Under the pieces are notes generated by a model. It was not told the DNA's origin, did no database searches, and saw nothing but the letters and a program-made list of their open reading frames with translations. From Lachnospiraceae bacterium UBA3692 (GTDB lineage Bacteria > Bacillota > Clostridia > Lachnospirales > Lachnospiraceae), in NCBI GenBank assembly GCA_002372815.1, contig DFIR01000023.1, forward strand, positions 1-64,000: 64,000 nucleotides of DNA. The letters run 5' to 3'. Position numbers and translations under genes: made by a program. Position 1 is the stretch's first letter; each line of letters starts with the position of its first letter. Shown in pieces: positions 17,778 through 24,986 of the stretch.

Positions 17778-19064
17778 ATGGAATCTCACGACAATTCGAA
17801 CAGACAGACAGGGGGTATTACCTATTCTGTACAGGACCTTTACATGACACGGGCAGAGCAGAACCTGCTCCTCCTGCAGAACATGATCCCACGAAGCGAG
17901 AAGCTCTATGTCTGGTGCTACCAGCGGGACGGCAGCTACACCGCCGCATCCTGTCCGCCCGGGGTACGCGGCATCTTTCAGGACGCCTTCGCGGAGGTGG
18001 GCGGTCTGCAGCGTGCCCTGGATTATATCCGGAATCCCGGCAATACCCGTCCTGTCCTCATCGGCTCCCCCATCGGCATGCAGTGGGCCCTGACCTGTGA
18101 GACAGAGCGCAGCCGCGATCTGGTATTCGTCATAGGTCCGGTCTTCTACCAGCATCCTTCCCGGCAGCAGCTGCATGACGCGCTCCGTCCCTACCGCCGC
18201 ACAGGCTGCGCGTGGGCCACCGCACTTGAGGAGATGCTGGAGGACCTGCCGGTGATCGCCTACACGGTCTTCACCCGTTACGTCATGATGATCCACAACA
18301 CCCTCACCGGGCAGCAACTGGATCTGGACGCCCTGTACACGCCGCGGGAATCAGCGGTGAAGGTCGACTACGATCCGGCCGGCTCCCGCGACCGGACCCG
18401 GGTCTACAAGGCGGAGCAGGCCCTGCTCCGGATGGTCCGCACGGGCGACATCAACTATCAGAGCGCCCTGCTGCATTCCGCCAATATCAGCCCCGGTGTC
18501 CCCGTACAGGGCCGGGATCCCCTGCGGCAGCAGAAGATCAGCATCATCGTCTTCACTACCCTGGTCTGCCGGGCGGCCATGGAGGGCGGACTGTCCCCGG
18601 AGGTCGCCTACCCGCTCGGCGATTCCTATATCCAGGCCGCGGAAGAATGCCGGGATTCCGGCAATCTCCATGCCCTGACCTCGGCCATGTACCACGATTT
18701 CATCTATCGCGTCCACCACCTGCACATGAATCCGGACTACTCTCCCGCCGTCCAGAAGTGCTGCGACTACATCGAGCTCAGCCTGGACCGCACCATCCGG
18801 GCAGCCGATCTGGCCGCCCTGGTGGGCTACTCCGAGTACTACATCACGGAGAAATTCAAGAAAGAGACCGGTCTCTCCGTCAGCGAATACGCCCGCCGCG
18901 CCCGCATAGAGCGCGCCAAGGTACTGCTGCGTACCACCGATCTCTCCGTGACAGAGATCGCCGAGCGGCTGGCCTTCAGCACACCCGGCTATTTCGTCCG
19001 CTGCTTCCGCGAGGCGGCGGGCTGCACGCCCGCCCGGTTCCGCAGAAATCCCGAAACCGTCTGA
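17778..19064 (+). CDS. AraC family transcriptional regulator
   Basis: The 428-residue protein ends in a double helix-turn-helix AraC domain (about 325-425). The first helix pair is in DLAALVGYSEYYITEKFKKE and the second in SVTEIAERLAFSTPGYFVRC. The roughly 300-residue N-terminal part is a sensor region that I do not assign to a family; GPVFYQHPSRQQL is a typical stretch. It lies divergent from the GPH symporter and is the likely sugar-responsive activator of the glycan operon. AGGAGG at 17767-17772 fixes the start. A bidirectional terminator follows the stop. Confidence 0.88.
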   Translation: MESHDNSNRQTGGITYSVQDLYMTRAEQNLLLLQNMIPRSEKLYVWCYQRDGSYTAASCPPGVRGIFQDAFAEVGGLQRALDYIRNPGNTRPVLIGSPIGMQWALTCETERSRDLVFVIGPVFYQHPSRQQLHDALRPYRRTGCAWATALEEMLEDLPVIAYTVFTRYVMMIHNTLTGQQLDLDALYTPRESAVKVDYDPAGSRDRTRVYKAEQALLRMVRTGDINYQSALLHSANISPGVPVQGRDPLRQQKISIIVFTTLVCRAAMEGGLSPEVAYPLGDSYIQAAEECRDSGNLHALTSAMYHDFIYRVHHLHMNPDYSPAVQKCCDYIELSLDRTIRAADLAALVGYSEYYITEKFKKETGLSVSEYARRARIERAKVLLRTTDLSVTEIAERLAFSTPGYFVRCFREAAGCTPARFRRNPETV

Positions 19065-19078
19065 ACGAGCGGAAAAAA

Positions 19079-19114
19079 CGGGACTGCCGCATTTATCAAA
19101 ATACGACAGTCCCG
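19079..19114. terminator. Bidirectional terminator between AraC and the cell-wall protein
   Basis: CGGGACTG (19079-19086) pairs with CAGTCCCG (19107-19114), with an inner CG/CG extension. AAAAAA precedes it and a T-rich tract follows, so it can stop both convergent genes. Confidence 0.8.
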
Positions 19115-19129
19115 CTCTTTCTGTTCCGT

Positions 19130-20923
19130 TTATGATTCTTTCAATGCGCCGCTGCTGCCGAACCGGTAGGTCACGCCGCCGATCTTCAGGGTACCCGTCG
19201 CCATCTTTCCGTCAGACTTCAGGTAATACCGCTTTCCGTCCAGGGTGAGCCAGCCGGTCATCCTCCGTCCGCTCTCCTTGTTGAGATAATACCAGCTCTT
19301 TTCGATCTTCTGCCACCCGGTCAGCATCTCGCCGTTCTTCGGGGACATGTAGTAGTATCTCCCTTTGATCTTCTGCCAGCCGGTCAGCATCTTTCCGTTC
19401 GATGTGTGGAAGTAGAACCACTTGCCGTCGATCTCCTCCCAGCCTGTCGCCATGGCGCCGGTCTGCGGATCCAGGTAGTACCATTTCCCGCTCAGCTTCT
19501 TCCAGCCGGTCTCCATGTCTCCGTTTTTGGCATCCAGATAGTACCAGGTCTTGCCGAGCTTGAGCCAGCCGGTCTTCATGTAACCGCTGCCGTCGAAGTA
19601 GTATTCCTTTCCGCCGATATTCTTCCAGTCGGCCGTCACGTAGGAGCCGTCCGCCAGTTTGTAGCGCCAGCCCTTACTGTTCTTGGCCCAGCTTCCTTCT
19701 GTCGTAGAAGTGGACGACTTCTCCGCGACTGCCTGCTTCGTTGTCGTCGTCTGGGTCGTCGTGGTAGTGGGCTTCTCGGTCGTCGTCTTCTTTGTGGTGG
19801 TCGTTGTGGGCTTCTCGGTCGTGGTGGTTGTGGGTTTCTCGGTCGTCGTTGTGGTCTTCTTGGTCGTTGTTGTGGTCTTCTTGGTGGTTGTGGTCGTCTT
19901 CTTGGTAGTCGTCGTGGTCTTCTTGGTGGTCGTCGTGGTCGTCGCCTTCGTCGTCACAGCAGAGGAGGCCTTGCCGGAGCCGGCCGCGAGGGACTGCTGC
20001 GAGCGGGAGGTGCTCTGGTCCAGGCTCACGAAGCGGATCCCGACCCATCCCGTGTAAGGAAGGCCGCTGGAGATCTTGATCGTCTGCTTGTAGTTGCCGC
20101 TGTTGGTGAAGGCGCTGCCGCCCTGGTACAGGGTGATCGTGCCGGCCGCCTTGTCCACTTCACCGACGATGCAGGCGTGGTACCAGTTGGACCAGGAACT
20201 GGGATTGCTGTAATTCGTGACCTTCGTGCGGAAGCACTCGATGACGTCGCCGACCTGCAGCTGGTTGGCGCTGGAGATGACCTTCGCGCCGTACTTATTG
20301 ATCATCGTCTTGTAATCACAGGAGGAATTCGGCTGTCCGGAGCCGCCGTAGAGGCCGGCTTTGTGCAGCAGATAGTCCACGCTGTAATTGCAGTTGGTGG
20401 TCATGTTGAGACCGCCCTTGGTCTGGCCCGAGCAGACCATGTCGATCCTGCGGGGGCTGACGAGAAGGGTCGTGTGGCCGTTGGTCGTGCCCTTCGGATA
20501 GAAAGCGTCCGCGGTCACACCGTCGTTCTTGCGCCATTTCTTGTACTTGCTCGCCACGCCGTTGCAGTAGTCGAAGCCGTAGATGCACATCAGGCCGTAG
20601 ACATACTCCGCGCAGGCCTGCAGGTCGCCGGCCGTCTTCACCTTGAAGGTGCGGCTGTCCCCCGCATACTGGGCGAAAATGCCGCCGAGCGACGCCAGAT
20701 ATTTCTCATATCCGCCGTACTCTTTCATCTTCGCGTTGAAGTTGGACGCGTTGAAGTCGTTGATATGTGCGGCGACGATCTGTTTCGTCTCCGACGTGAA
20801 ATTGCTTGTGACGGCAGCGCTGTTGGCAGCGTAGACCGGTGTGGTCTGTATGACGGCCGTCGCGATGGCCATGCTGCATGCCAGAAGCAGCGCGAGGATA
20901 CGGGTTCCAAGACCTTTTTTCAT
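19130..20923 (-). CDS. Secreted cell-wall-binding protein with NlpC/P60-like domain, Thr-rich linker and choline-binding-type repeats
   Basis: The 597-residue preprotein starts with a signal peptide (KK, a hydrophobic core, cleavage near VYAAN). Residues about 60-300 form a cysteine-peptidase-like region, with TNCNYSVDYLL as possible nucleophile block and WYHACIVGEV as possible histidine block, resembling NlpC/P60 or amidase folds. A linker of almost pure Thr/Lys/Glu/Pro runs about 315-400. Eight or so GW-x-YY repeats (for example GKWYYLDPQTGAMATGW) of CW_binding_1 type follow. Such repeats bind choline-decorated teichoic acid or glucans. The adjacent LicD gene supports phosphocholine decoration. 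Hydrolysis of peptidoglycan is inferred, not shown. Confidence 0.8.
   Translation of the reverse strand: MKKGLGTRILALLLACSMAIATAVIQTTPVYAANSAAVTSNFTSETKQIVAAHINDFNASNFNAKMKEYGGYEKYLASLGGIFAQYAGDSRTFKVKTAGDLQACAEYVYGLMCIYGFDYCNGVASKYKKWRKNDGVTADAFYPKGTTNGHTTLLVSPRRIDMVCSGQTKGGLNMTTNCNYSVDYLLHKAGLYGGSGQPNSSCDYKTMINKYGAKVISSANQLQVGDVIECFRTKVTNYSNPSSWSNWYHACIVGEVDKAAGTITLYQGGSAFTNSGNYKQTIKISSGLPYTGWVGIRFVSLDQSTSRSQQSLAAGSGKASSAVTTKATTTTTTKKTTTTTKKTTTTTKKTTTTTKKTTTTTEKPTTTTTEKPTTTTTKKTTTEKPTTTTTQTTTTKQAVAEKSSTSTTEGSWAKNSKGWRYKLADGSYVTADWKNIGGKEYYFDGSGYMKTGWLKLGKTWYYLDAKNGDMETGWKKLSGKWYYLDPQTGAMATGWEEIDGKWFYFHTSNGKMLTGWQKIKGRYYYMSPKNGEMLTGWQKIEKSWYYLNKESGRRMTGWLTLDGKRYYLKSDGKMATGTLKIGGVTYRFGSSGALKES
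19735..19960. repeat. Low-complexity tandem repeat coding the Thr-rich linker
   Basis: Short GTCGT/CTTCTTGGT units repeat here in frame and encode runs of threonine broken by KK or EKP. This is a coding minisatellite likely to vary in length by slippage. Confidence 0.85.
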
Positions 20924-20978
20924 AACCGTTCCTTTCGGGAAAACATAGTGTTACAAATTATATTACATTATGTTTAAG

Positions 20979-21007
20979 ATTATATCCCTTTGTATTTCGA
21001 ATTGCAA
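20979..21007 (-). promoter_or_regulatory. Promoter of the cell-wall-binding protein
   Basis: On the minus strand TTGCAA (21002-21007) and TATAAT (20979-20984) are 17 bp apart in an AT-rich leader about 55 nt before the start. Confidence 0.8.
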
Positions 21008-21043
21008 CAGAATTGTGAATTATTCTGTAACATTTTTGTAATT

Positions 21044-21087
21044 AAAATCGCCGCGCGGGTCCTTTTTCTTCAGGATCCCGCACGGCG
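21044..21087 (-). terminator. Terminator after licD-like gene
   Basis: On the minus strand a stem of about 15 bp (21072-21087 with 21049-21063) is followed by ATTTTAATT. It ends the cytidylyltransferase-proC-CDF-licD operon. Confidence 0.75.
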
Positions 21088-21140
21088 GTTCACTCATCGT
21101 ATTCGGAATGTTATGAAATTGTGCGGCTGTCAGGTCCGGA

Positions 21141-22052
21141 TCAGCGATTGGGATCTCCCAGGGAGCCCTTCACGGGATCCAGGACATACTTGCGCCCGTC
21201 GCCCATATCCATGTACAGGAAGTTGATGTGGACGCGGTCGCTCTCGGGCGGAGGCGTCATGTAGTCGCCGTAGTCCTGGGTCAGAAGCTTGTCCCATTTC
21301 GCCGGCACGGGGACCTCCATGTCCTCGAACTGCGCCGTCGTCAGCGGAAAAACATCGTCATATTCATAGATATGGTGCAGATAGGTGTTATAGCAACCGA
21401 TCCGGTCGCCGGCGGGATGCTGGCGGATGATGTTCTGCACCTTCCAGTCCAGATACTTCCACGGCTCTTTGTACTTGCTGCGCAGGTAGCTGCCGCGGGC
21501 GATCTTGGCGGCCGTCTTGGCGATCTTCAGGGGATTCCTGCTGGCTGTATAAGCCTTGCACTTGACCCACTTGTAGTCCTTGTGCTCGATCTCCTTGAGC
21601 TGGTCGTGCAGCTTCTCATATTCCGCGTCGTCATCCGGCACATAGTCCCAGACGAAGATATCGCACATCATCTTGGTGCTCCAGGACTTGCCGTCGGACC
21701 AGTTGCGCCAGTTCTCGACGTCCACATAGCTCTGGATCTGTGAGTCCTTGATGTACACGCGCCCGAAGAACCGGTCGTGATACTCCTCAGGGCTGGAGGG
21801 CGAGCAGAAGCAGCAGTCCGGTCCCCACTCCTCCTCCGGCACTTTGCAGAGCTTCTCGAAGTCTTCGCGCATCATGCACACGTCGAGGTCATCGTCCCAC
21901 GGGATGAACCCCTTGTGGCGGATCGCGCCGATCAGGGTCCCGAAGGCCGCCCAGTAGCGGATGTCATATTTCCGGCAGACCTCGTCCAGTTTCTTCAGTG
22001 TGCGCAGGTTCACGAGCTGCAGCTCGCGAAGCAGTTCCATATCAGCAGCCAT
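21141..22052 (-). CDS. LicD family phosphotransferase
   Basis: The 303-residue protein carries the LicD nucleotidyltransferase-like signature. WAAFGTLIGAIRHKGFIPWD is followed by DDLDVCMMR, whose aspartates are the expected metal ligands. LicD proteins transfer phosphocholine or similar groups from CDP carriers to surface glycans or teichoic acids at the inner membrane face. A TAGGAG site precedes the ATG, and the gene lies 17 nt after the CDF gene, last in a four-gene operon that begins with a CDP-forming cytidylyltransferase. The neighbouring cell-wall protein has choline-binding-type repeats. The donor and acceptor are inferred. Confidence 0.85.
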   Translation of the reverse strand: MAADMELLRELQLVNLRTLKKLDEVCRKYDIRYWAAFGTLIGAIRHKGFIPWDDDLDVCMMREDFEKLCKVPEEEWGPDCCFCSPSSPEEYHDRFFGRVYIKDSQIQSYVDVENWRNWSDGKSWSTKMMCDIFVWDYVPDDDAEYEKLHDQLKEIEHKDYKWVKCKAYTASRNPLKIAKTAAKIARGSYLRSKYKEPWKYLDWKVQNIIRQHPAGDRIGCYNTYLHHIYEYDDVFPLTTAQFEDMEVPVPAKWDKLLTQDYGDYMTPPPESDRVHINFLYMDMGDGRKYVLDPVKGSLGDPNR

Positions 22053-22069
22053 ACTGTTCTCCTATCTCT

Positions 22070-23215
22070 TTACTCTTCCAGATCCGCCACGTCCACGTCC
22101 AGCGTGATGCGGAAGGTGTAGTCGGGATACTTCTCTTTCATCTCCTCGCAGATCTCATGGTAGACCTGCGTGCGGTCCGGCGCGGCGAAGTCCAGGATCA
22201 CGTCGAAGCTCACGTGCTTCGTCTCCGGATCCAGATAGAATCCGTGCATCTGCAGGACCTCTTTCCGGGACATGACCAGGCCCGTGATCTCCGAGCGCAT
22301 CGCAGCCGCCTCGTCGTCGCCCGTATTGAGCGCGTAGACGCCGATGGTCGTGAGGACGATCTTGTGCTCCGCGATCACCTTGGACTGGATCCTGCGGGTC
22401 AGCGCGTCGATCTCGCCCGCGGTCATCGTATCCGGCACTTCGATGTGGACGGAACCCACGAGCGTGTCCGGACCGTAACTGTGCAGGAGCAAGTCATAGA
22501 CGCCCTTCACTTCGTCAAAAGAGGCGATCGTCCTGCGGATCCCGCAGGCGATATCGGCGTCCACGCGTTCCCCGAGGATCCTGCTCAGCGTCTCCCGGAG
22601 CATCTCGATACCGGACCGGATGATCACGATGGAGATCACGGCGGCGAGCCACGCCTCGAGGCGCAGGCCGAACCAGATGTACAGAAGGGCTGCCGCAAGA
22701 GTCGAGGCGGAGATCACGCTGTCGAGGATCGCGTCCTCGCCCGAGGCGATCAGGGAATCGGAGTTGACGGATTCGCCGGTCTTCTTCACATAGCGGCCGA
22801 GAAGGATCTTCACCGCGACGGCGGCCGCGACGATCAGCAGGCTCACGGTCGTGTACTCCGGCACTTCCGGCTGGAGGATCTTCTTCACGGATTCCACGAG
22901 CGAGGTGATACCGGCGTACAGGATCAGCACCGCGATCAGCATGGCCGCCAGGTACTCGGCGCGGCCGTGGCCCAGAGGGTGCTTCTTGTCCGGCGCCTTG
23001 GCGGCGTATTTCGTGCCGAGGATCGTGATCACCGAGGACAGCGCGTCGCTCATGTTGTTGACGGCGTCCAGCACGACCGCGATCGAGTGGGTCAGAATGC
23101 CTACACCGGCTTTAAAGGCCGCCAGTGCCAGATTCGCGGCGATGCCGATCAGGCTCGTGCGCATGATCACCTGCTGGCGGTCTTTCATGATGTCCGTCTC
23201 CTGTGTCTCCTCCAT
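22070..23215 (-). CDS. Cation diffusion facilitator family exporter
   Basis: This 381-residue protein has six predicted helices. The CDF metal sites are DAVNNMSDA in helix 2 and LIASGEDAILDS in helix 5, and HPLGHGRAEY lies in the loop. A long cytoplasmic tail (about 210-380) looks like two consecutive dimerisation domains, longer than in typical CDF proteins. It exports divalent cations (Zn, Mn, Fe or Co) in exchange for protons. The frame opens at a GTG at 23227. The ATG at 23215 is preferred because GGAGG lies 5 nt upstream. It sits between proC and licD with short gaps, so it is co-transcribed with unrelated functions. Confidence 0.88.
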   Translation of the reverse strand: MEETQETDIMKDRQQVIMRTSLIGIAANLALAAFKAGVGILTHSIAVVLDAVNNMSDALSSVITILGTKYAAKAPDKKHPLGHGRAEYLAAMLIAVLILYAGITSLVESVKKILQPEVPEYTTVSLLIVAAAVAVKILLGRYVKKTGESVNSDSLIASGEDAILDSVISASTLAAALLYIWFGLRLEAWLAAVISIVIIRSGIEMLRETLSRILGERVDADIACGIRRTIASFDEVKGVYDLLLHSYGPDTLVGSVHIEVPDTMTAGEIDALTRRIQSKVIAEHKIVLTTIGVYALNTGDDEAAAMRSEITGLVMSRKEVLQMHGFYLDPETKHVSFDVILDFAAPDRTQVYHEICEEMKEKYPDYTFRITLDVDVADLEE

Positions 23216-23267
23216 ATCTGCCTCCACTGAGCTGTAAACAAAATATGCAGGGCTGTCCGCCCTCCCG

Positions 23268-24080
23268 TCAGGCCAGCTGCGAAGAGCGCAGTGCCGCGGC
23301 CTCGACGCTCTCGATCACGGCGCTCCGGAAGCCGCACTTCTCAAGGACGCGCAGTCCCTCCGCCGTCGTACCGGCCGGGGAGGTGACCATATCCTTGAGC
23401 ACGCCGGGATGTCTGCCGGTCTCCTGCATGAGCCTGGCGCTCCCGAGCACGGTCTGCGCCGCCATCCTGTAGGCCTGCTGCCTGGGCATTCCGCAGGCGA
23501 CTGCCCCGTCCGCCAGCGCCTCGAGAAGGACGAAGACGGTTGCCGGGCTGCTCCCGGAGAGGGCCGTCACGGCGTCGAACAGGCGCTCCGGCACCACCTC
23601 CACCTTCCCGAAGGACTCGCAGAGACCGCAGATCTCCTCAAAGTCATCCACCGGGACGGAAATGCTGCAGCACGCCGCTGTCATGCCCGCTCCCACAAGG
23701 GCGGGCGTATTCGGCATCAGGCGCACGATCCTGCGCAGCGCCCCCGGCTCCGTCGGGAATGTCTCCTCCAGCTTTCGGATGCTCACGCCGGCGAGGATGC
23801 TGACGATGAGCTGCTCGTCCCGCAGGCTGTCCCGGATCTGGTCCGCCACCAGGTCCAGCATCTGCGGCTTGACGGCCAGGAACAGGATCTCACTGGACCT
23901 CGCTGCCTCCGCATTGTCCGCCGTCACATGGATCCCGTGCGTCGCGGAGGCTCTCTCTCTGGTCTCCGCCAGGGGATCCGCGGCGATGATCTCATCCGCC
24001 TCCACCTTGCCGCTGCCGACGATGCCGCCGATGATGGCGCTCGCCATGTTGCCGCAGCCGATAAAACCGATCTTCTTCAT
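23268..24080 (-). CDS. proC: Pyrroline-5-carboxylate reductase
   Basis: The 270-residue protein catalyses NAD(P)H-dependent reduction of pyrroline-5-carboxylate to proline, the last step of proline synthesis. The Rossmann motif GCGNMASAIIGG is at the N-terminus. LAVKPQ follows mid-domain, and the C-terminal dimerisation domain holds the signature SPAGTTAEGLRVLE. Length is normal. AAAGGAAG precedes the ATG. The gene lies 42 nt after the cytidylyltransferase gene and 52 nt before the CDF gene. No other proline genes are nearby. Confidence 0.95.
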   Translation of the reverse strand: MKKIGFIGCGNMASAIIGGIVGSGKVEADEIIAADPLAETRERASATHGIHVTADNAEAARSSEILFLAVKPQMLDLVADQIRDSLRDEQLIVSILAGVSIRKLEETFPTEPGALRRIVRLMPNTPALVGAGMTAACCSISVPVDDFEEICGLCESFGKVEVVPERLFDAVTALSGSSPATVFVLLEALADGAVACGMPRQQAYRMAAQTVLGSARLMQETGRHPGVLKDMVTSPAGTTAEGLRVLEKCGFRSAVIESVEAAALRSSQLA

Positions 24081-24122
24081 ACTGCTTCCTTTCTCCTGCT
24101 GCCTTCGATCAGGCGGATCCTT

Positions 24123-24839
24123 CTATTCCTTGAGCCAGTCCGAGCGTCGCGCCGCCAGCAGGGCCTTGAAGATGTCGATGTCCTCGACCGTCGTGAGCTT
24201 GATATTCTTCTCGGATCCCGCGGAAAAATAGACCTCCTCGCCCATCTCGATCTTCAGCGTGCAGGACGCGACGGAGGAGGTGATGCCCGCTTCGAGCGCG
24301 CGCCTGTGCAGGTCCGCGAAGGGTCCGAGCACGAAGCCCTGCGGGGTCTGGGTCCTCTTCAGCCGGTCTCTCGGATAGCTTCCCGAGGAGACCACGCCGT
24401 CTTCCGTCTCCAGCATCGCCTCCGCACAGGGGATGGTCGCGATGCCGCACCCGTACTGCTTCGTCTTCACGATGCAGTCCGAGATGATCTCGGAGGAGAC
24501 AAGGGGCCGGATCGCGTCGTGCACGAGCACCAGGTCATCCGGCGCGAAATGCTTCTCCAGTTCGAAGACGCCGTTGCGGATGGATCCCTGTCCGTTCTCG
24601 CCGCCGGGGACCACATACTGCAGCTTTGTGATGTCGAACTGGGCCGCGTAGGCGCGGAGCACCTGCTCCCAGCCGCGGATGCAGACGACCGCGATGCTGT
24701 CGATCTCGGGATGCTTCTGGAATGCCTGCAGCGTATAGACGATCACCGGTCTCTCGTTCACGGTCAGGAACTGCTTCGGGATATCCTGGTGCATGCGTGC
24801 GCCGCTTCCGCCGGCGATGATGAGTGCGATATTAGCCAT
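24123..24839 (-). CDS. IspD/TarI family CTP-dependent cytidylyltransferase
   Basis: The 238-residue protein has the nucleotidyltransferase loop IIAGGSGARM, followed by PKQF, VHDAIRP, TQTPQGF and a C-terminal NIKLTTVEDI. It attaches CMP to a sugar-alcohol phosphate. Known family members make CDP-methylerythritol (IspD, isoprenoids) or CDP-ribitol (TarI, teichoic acid). Features of both groups appear, and the operon with licD favours a surface-polymer role, so no gene symbol is given. The frame opens at 24881; the ATG at 24839 follows GGAGGT by 4 nt and starts at the canonical nucleotide-binding strand. Confidence 0.85.
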   Translation of the reverse strand: MANIALIIAGGSGARMHQDIPKQFLTVNERPVIVYTLQAFQKHPEIDSIAVVCIRGWEQVLRAYAAQFDITKLQYVVPGGENGQGSIRNGVFELEKHFAPDDLVLVHDAIRPLVSSEIISDCIVKTKQYGCGIATIPCAEAMLETEDGVVSSGSYPRDRLKRTQTPQGFVLGPFADLHRRALEAGITSSVASCTLKIEMGEEVYFSAGSEKNIKLTTVEDIDIFKALLAARRSDWLKE

Positions 24840-24900
24840 AATGACCTCCGGATCCTGGAATGTGTGTGTCTGCCCGCGCACTGGACACGCAGGACAGATT

Positions 24901-24920
24901 TTTGTATCATCTTTGTATCA
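24901..24920. repeat. Direct repeat TTTGTATCA upstream of two divergent genes
   Basis: TTTGTATCA occurs at 24901-24909 and 24912-24920, an 11-bp step, in the 147-bp gap between the divergent cytidylyltransferase and lipoprotein genes. It may be a regulator site. No clear promoter hexamer pair was resolved here. Confidence 0.4.
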
Positions 24921-24986
24921 AAACGCTCTGAAGAGACGGTTCCGGCAGCACCGGAGCCTATTCCATCATATCACAACGGAGACTGA

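Noticed and set aside
19735..19960. Short direct repeats considered as CRISPR or intergenic array
   Set aside because: They lie in frame inside the cell-wall protein gene and simply encode a Thr-rich linker.
24123..24839. Straight naming of the cytidylyltransferase as ispD
   Set aside because: Motifs fit both IspD and TarI, and linkage to licD points to surface polymers, so the symbol was withheld.
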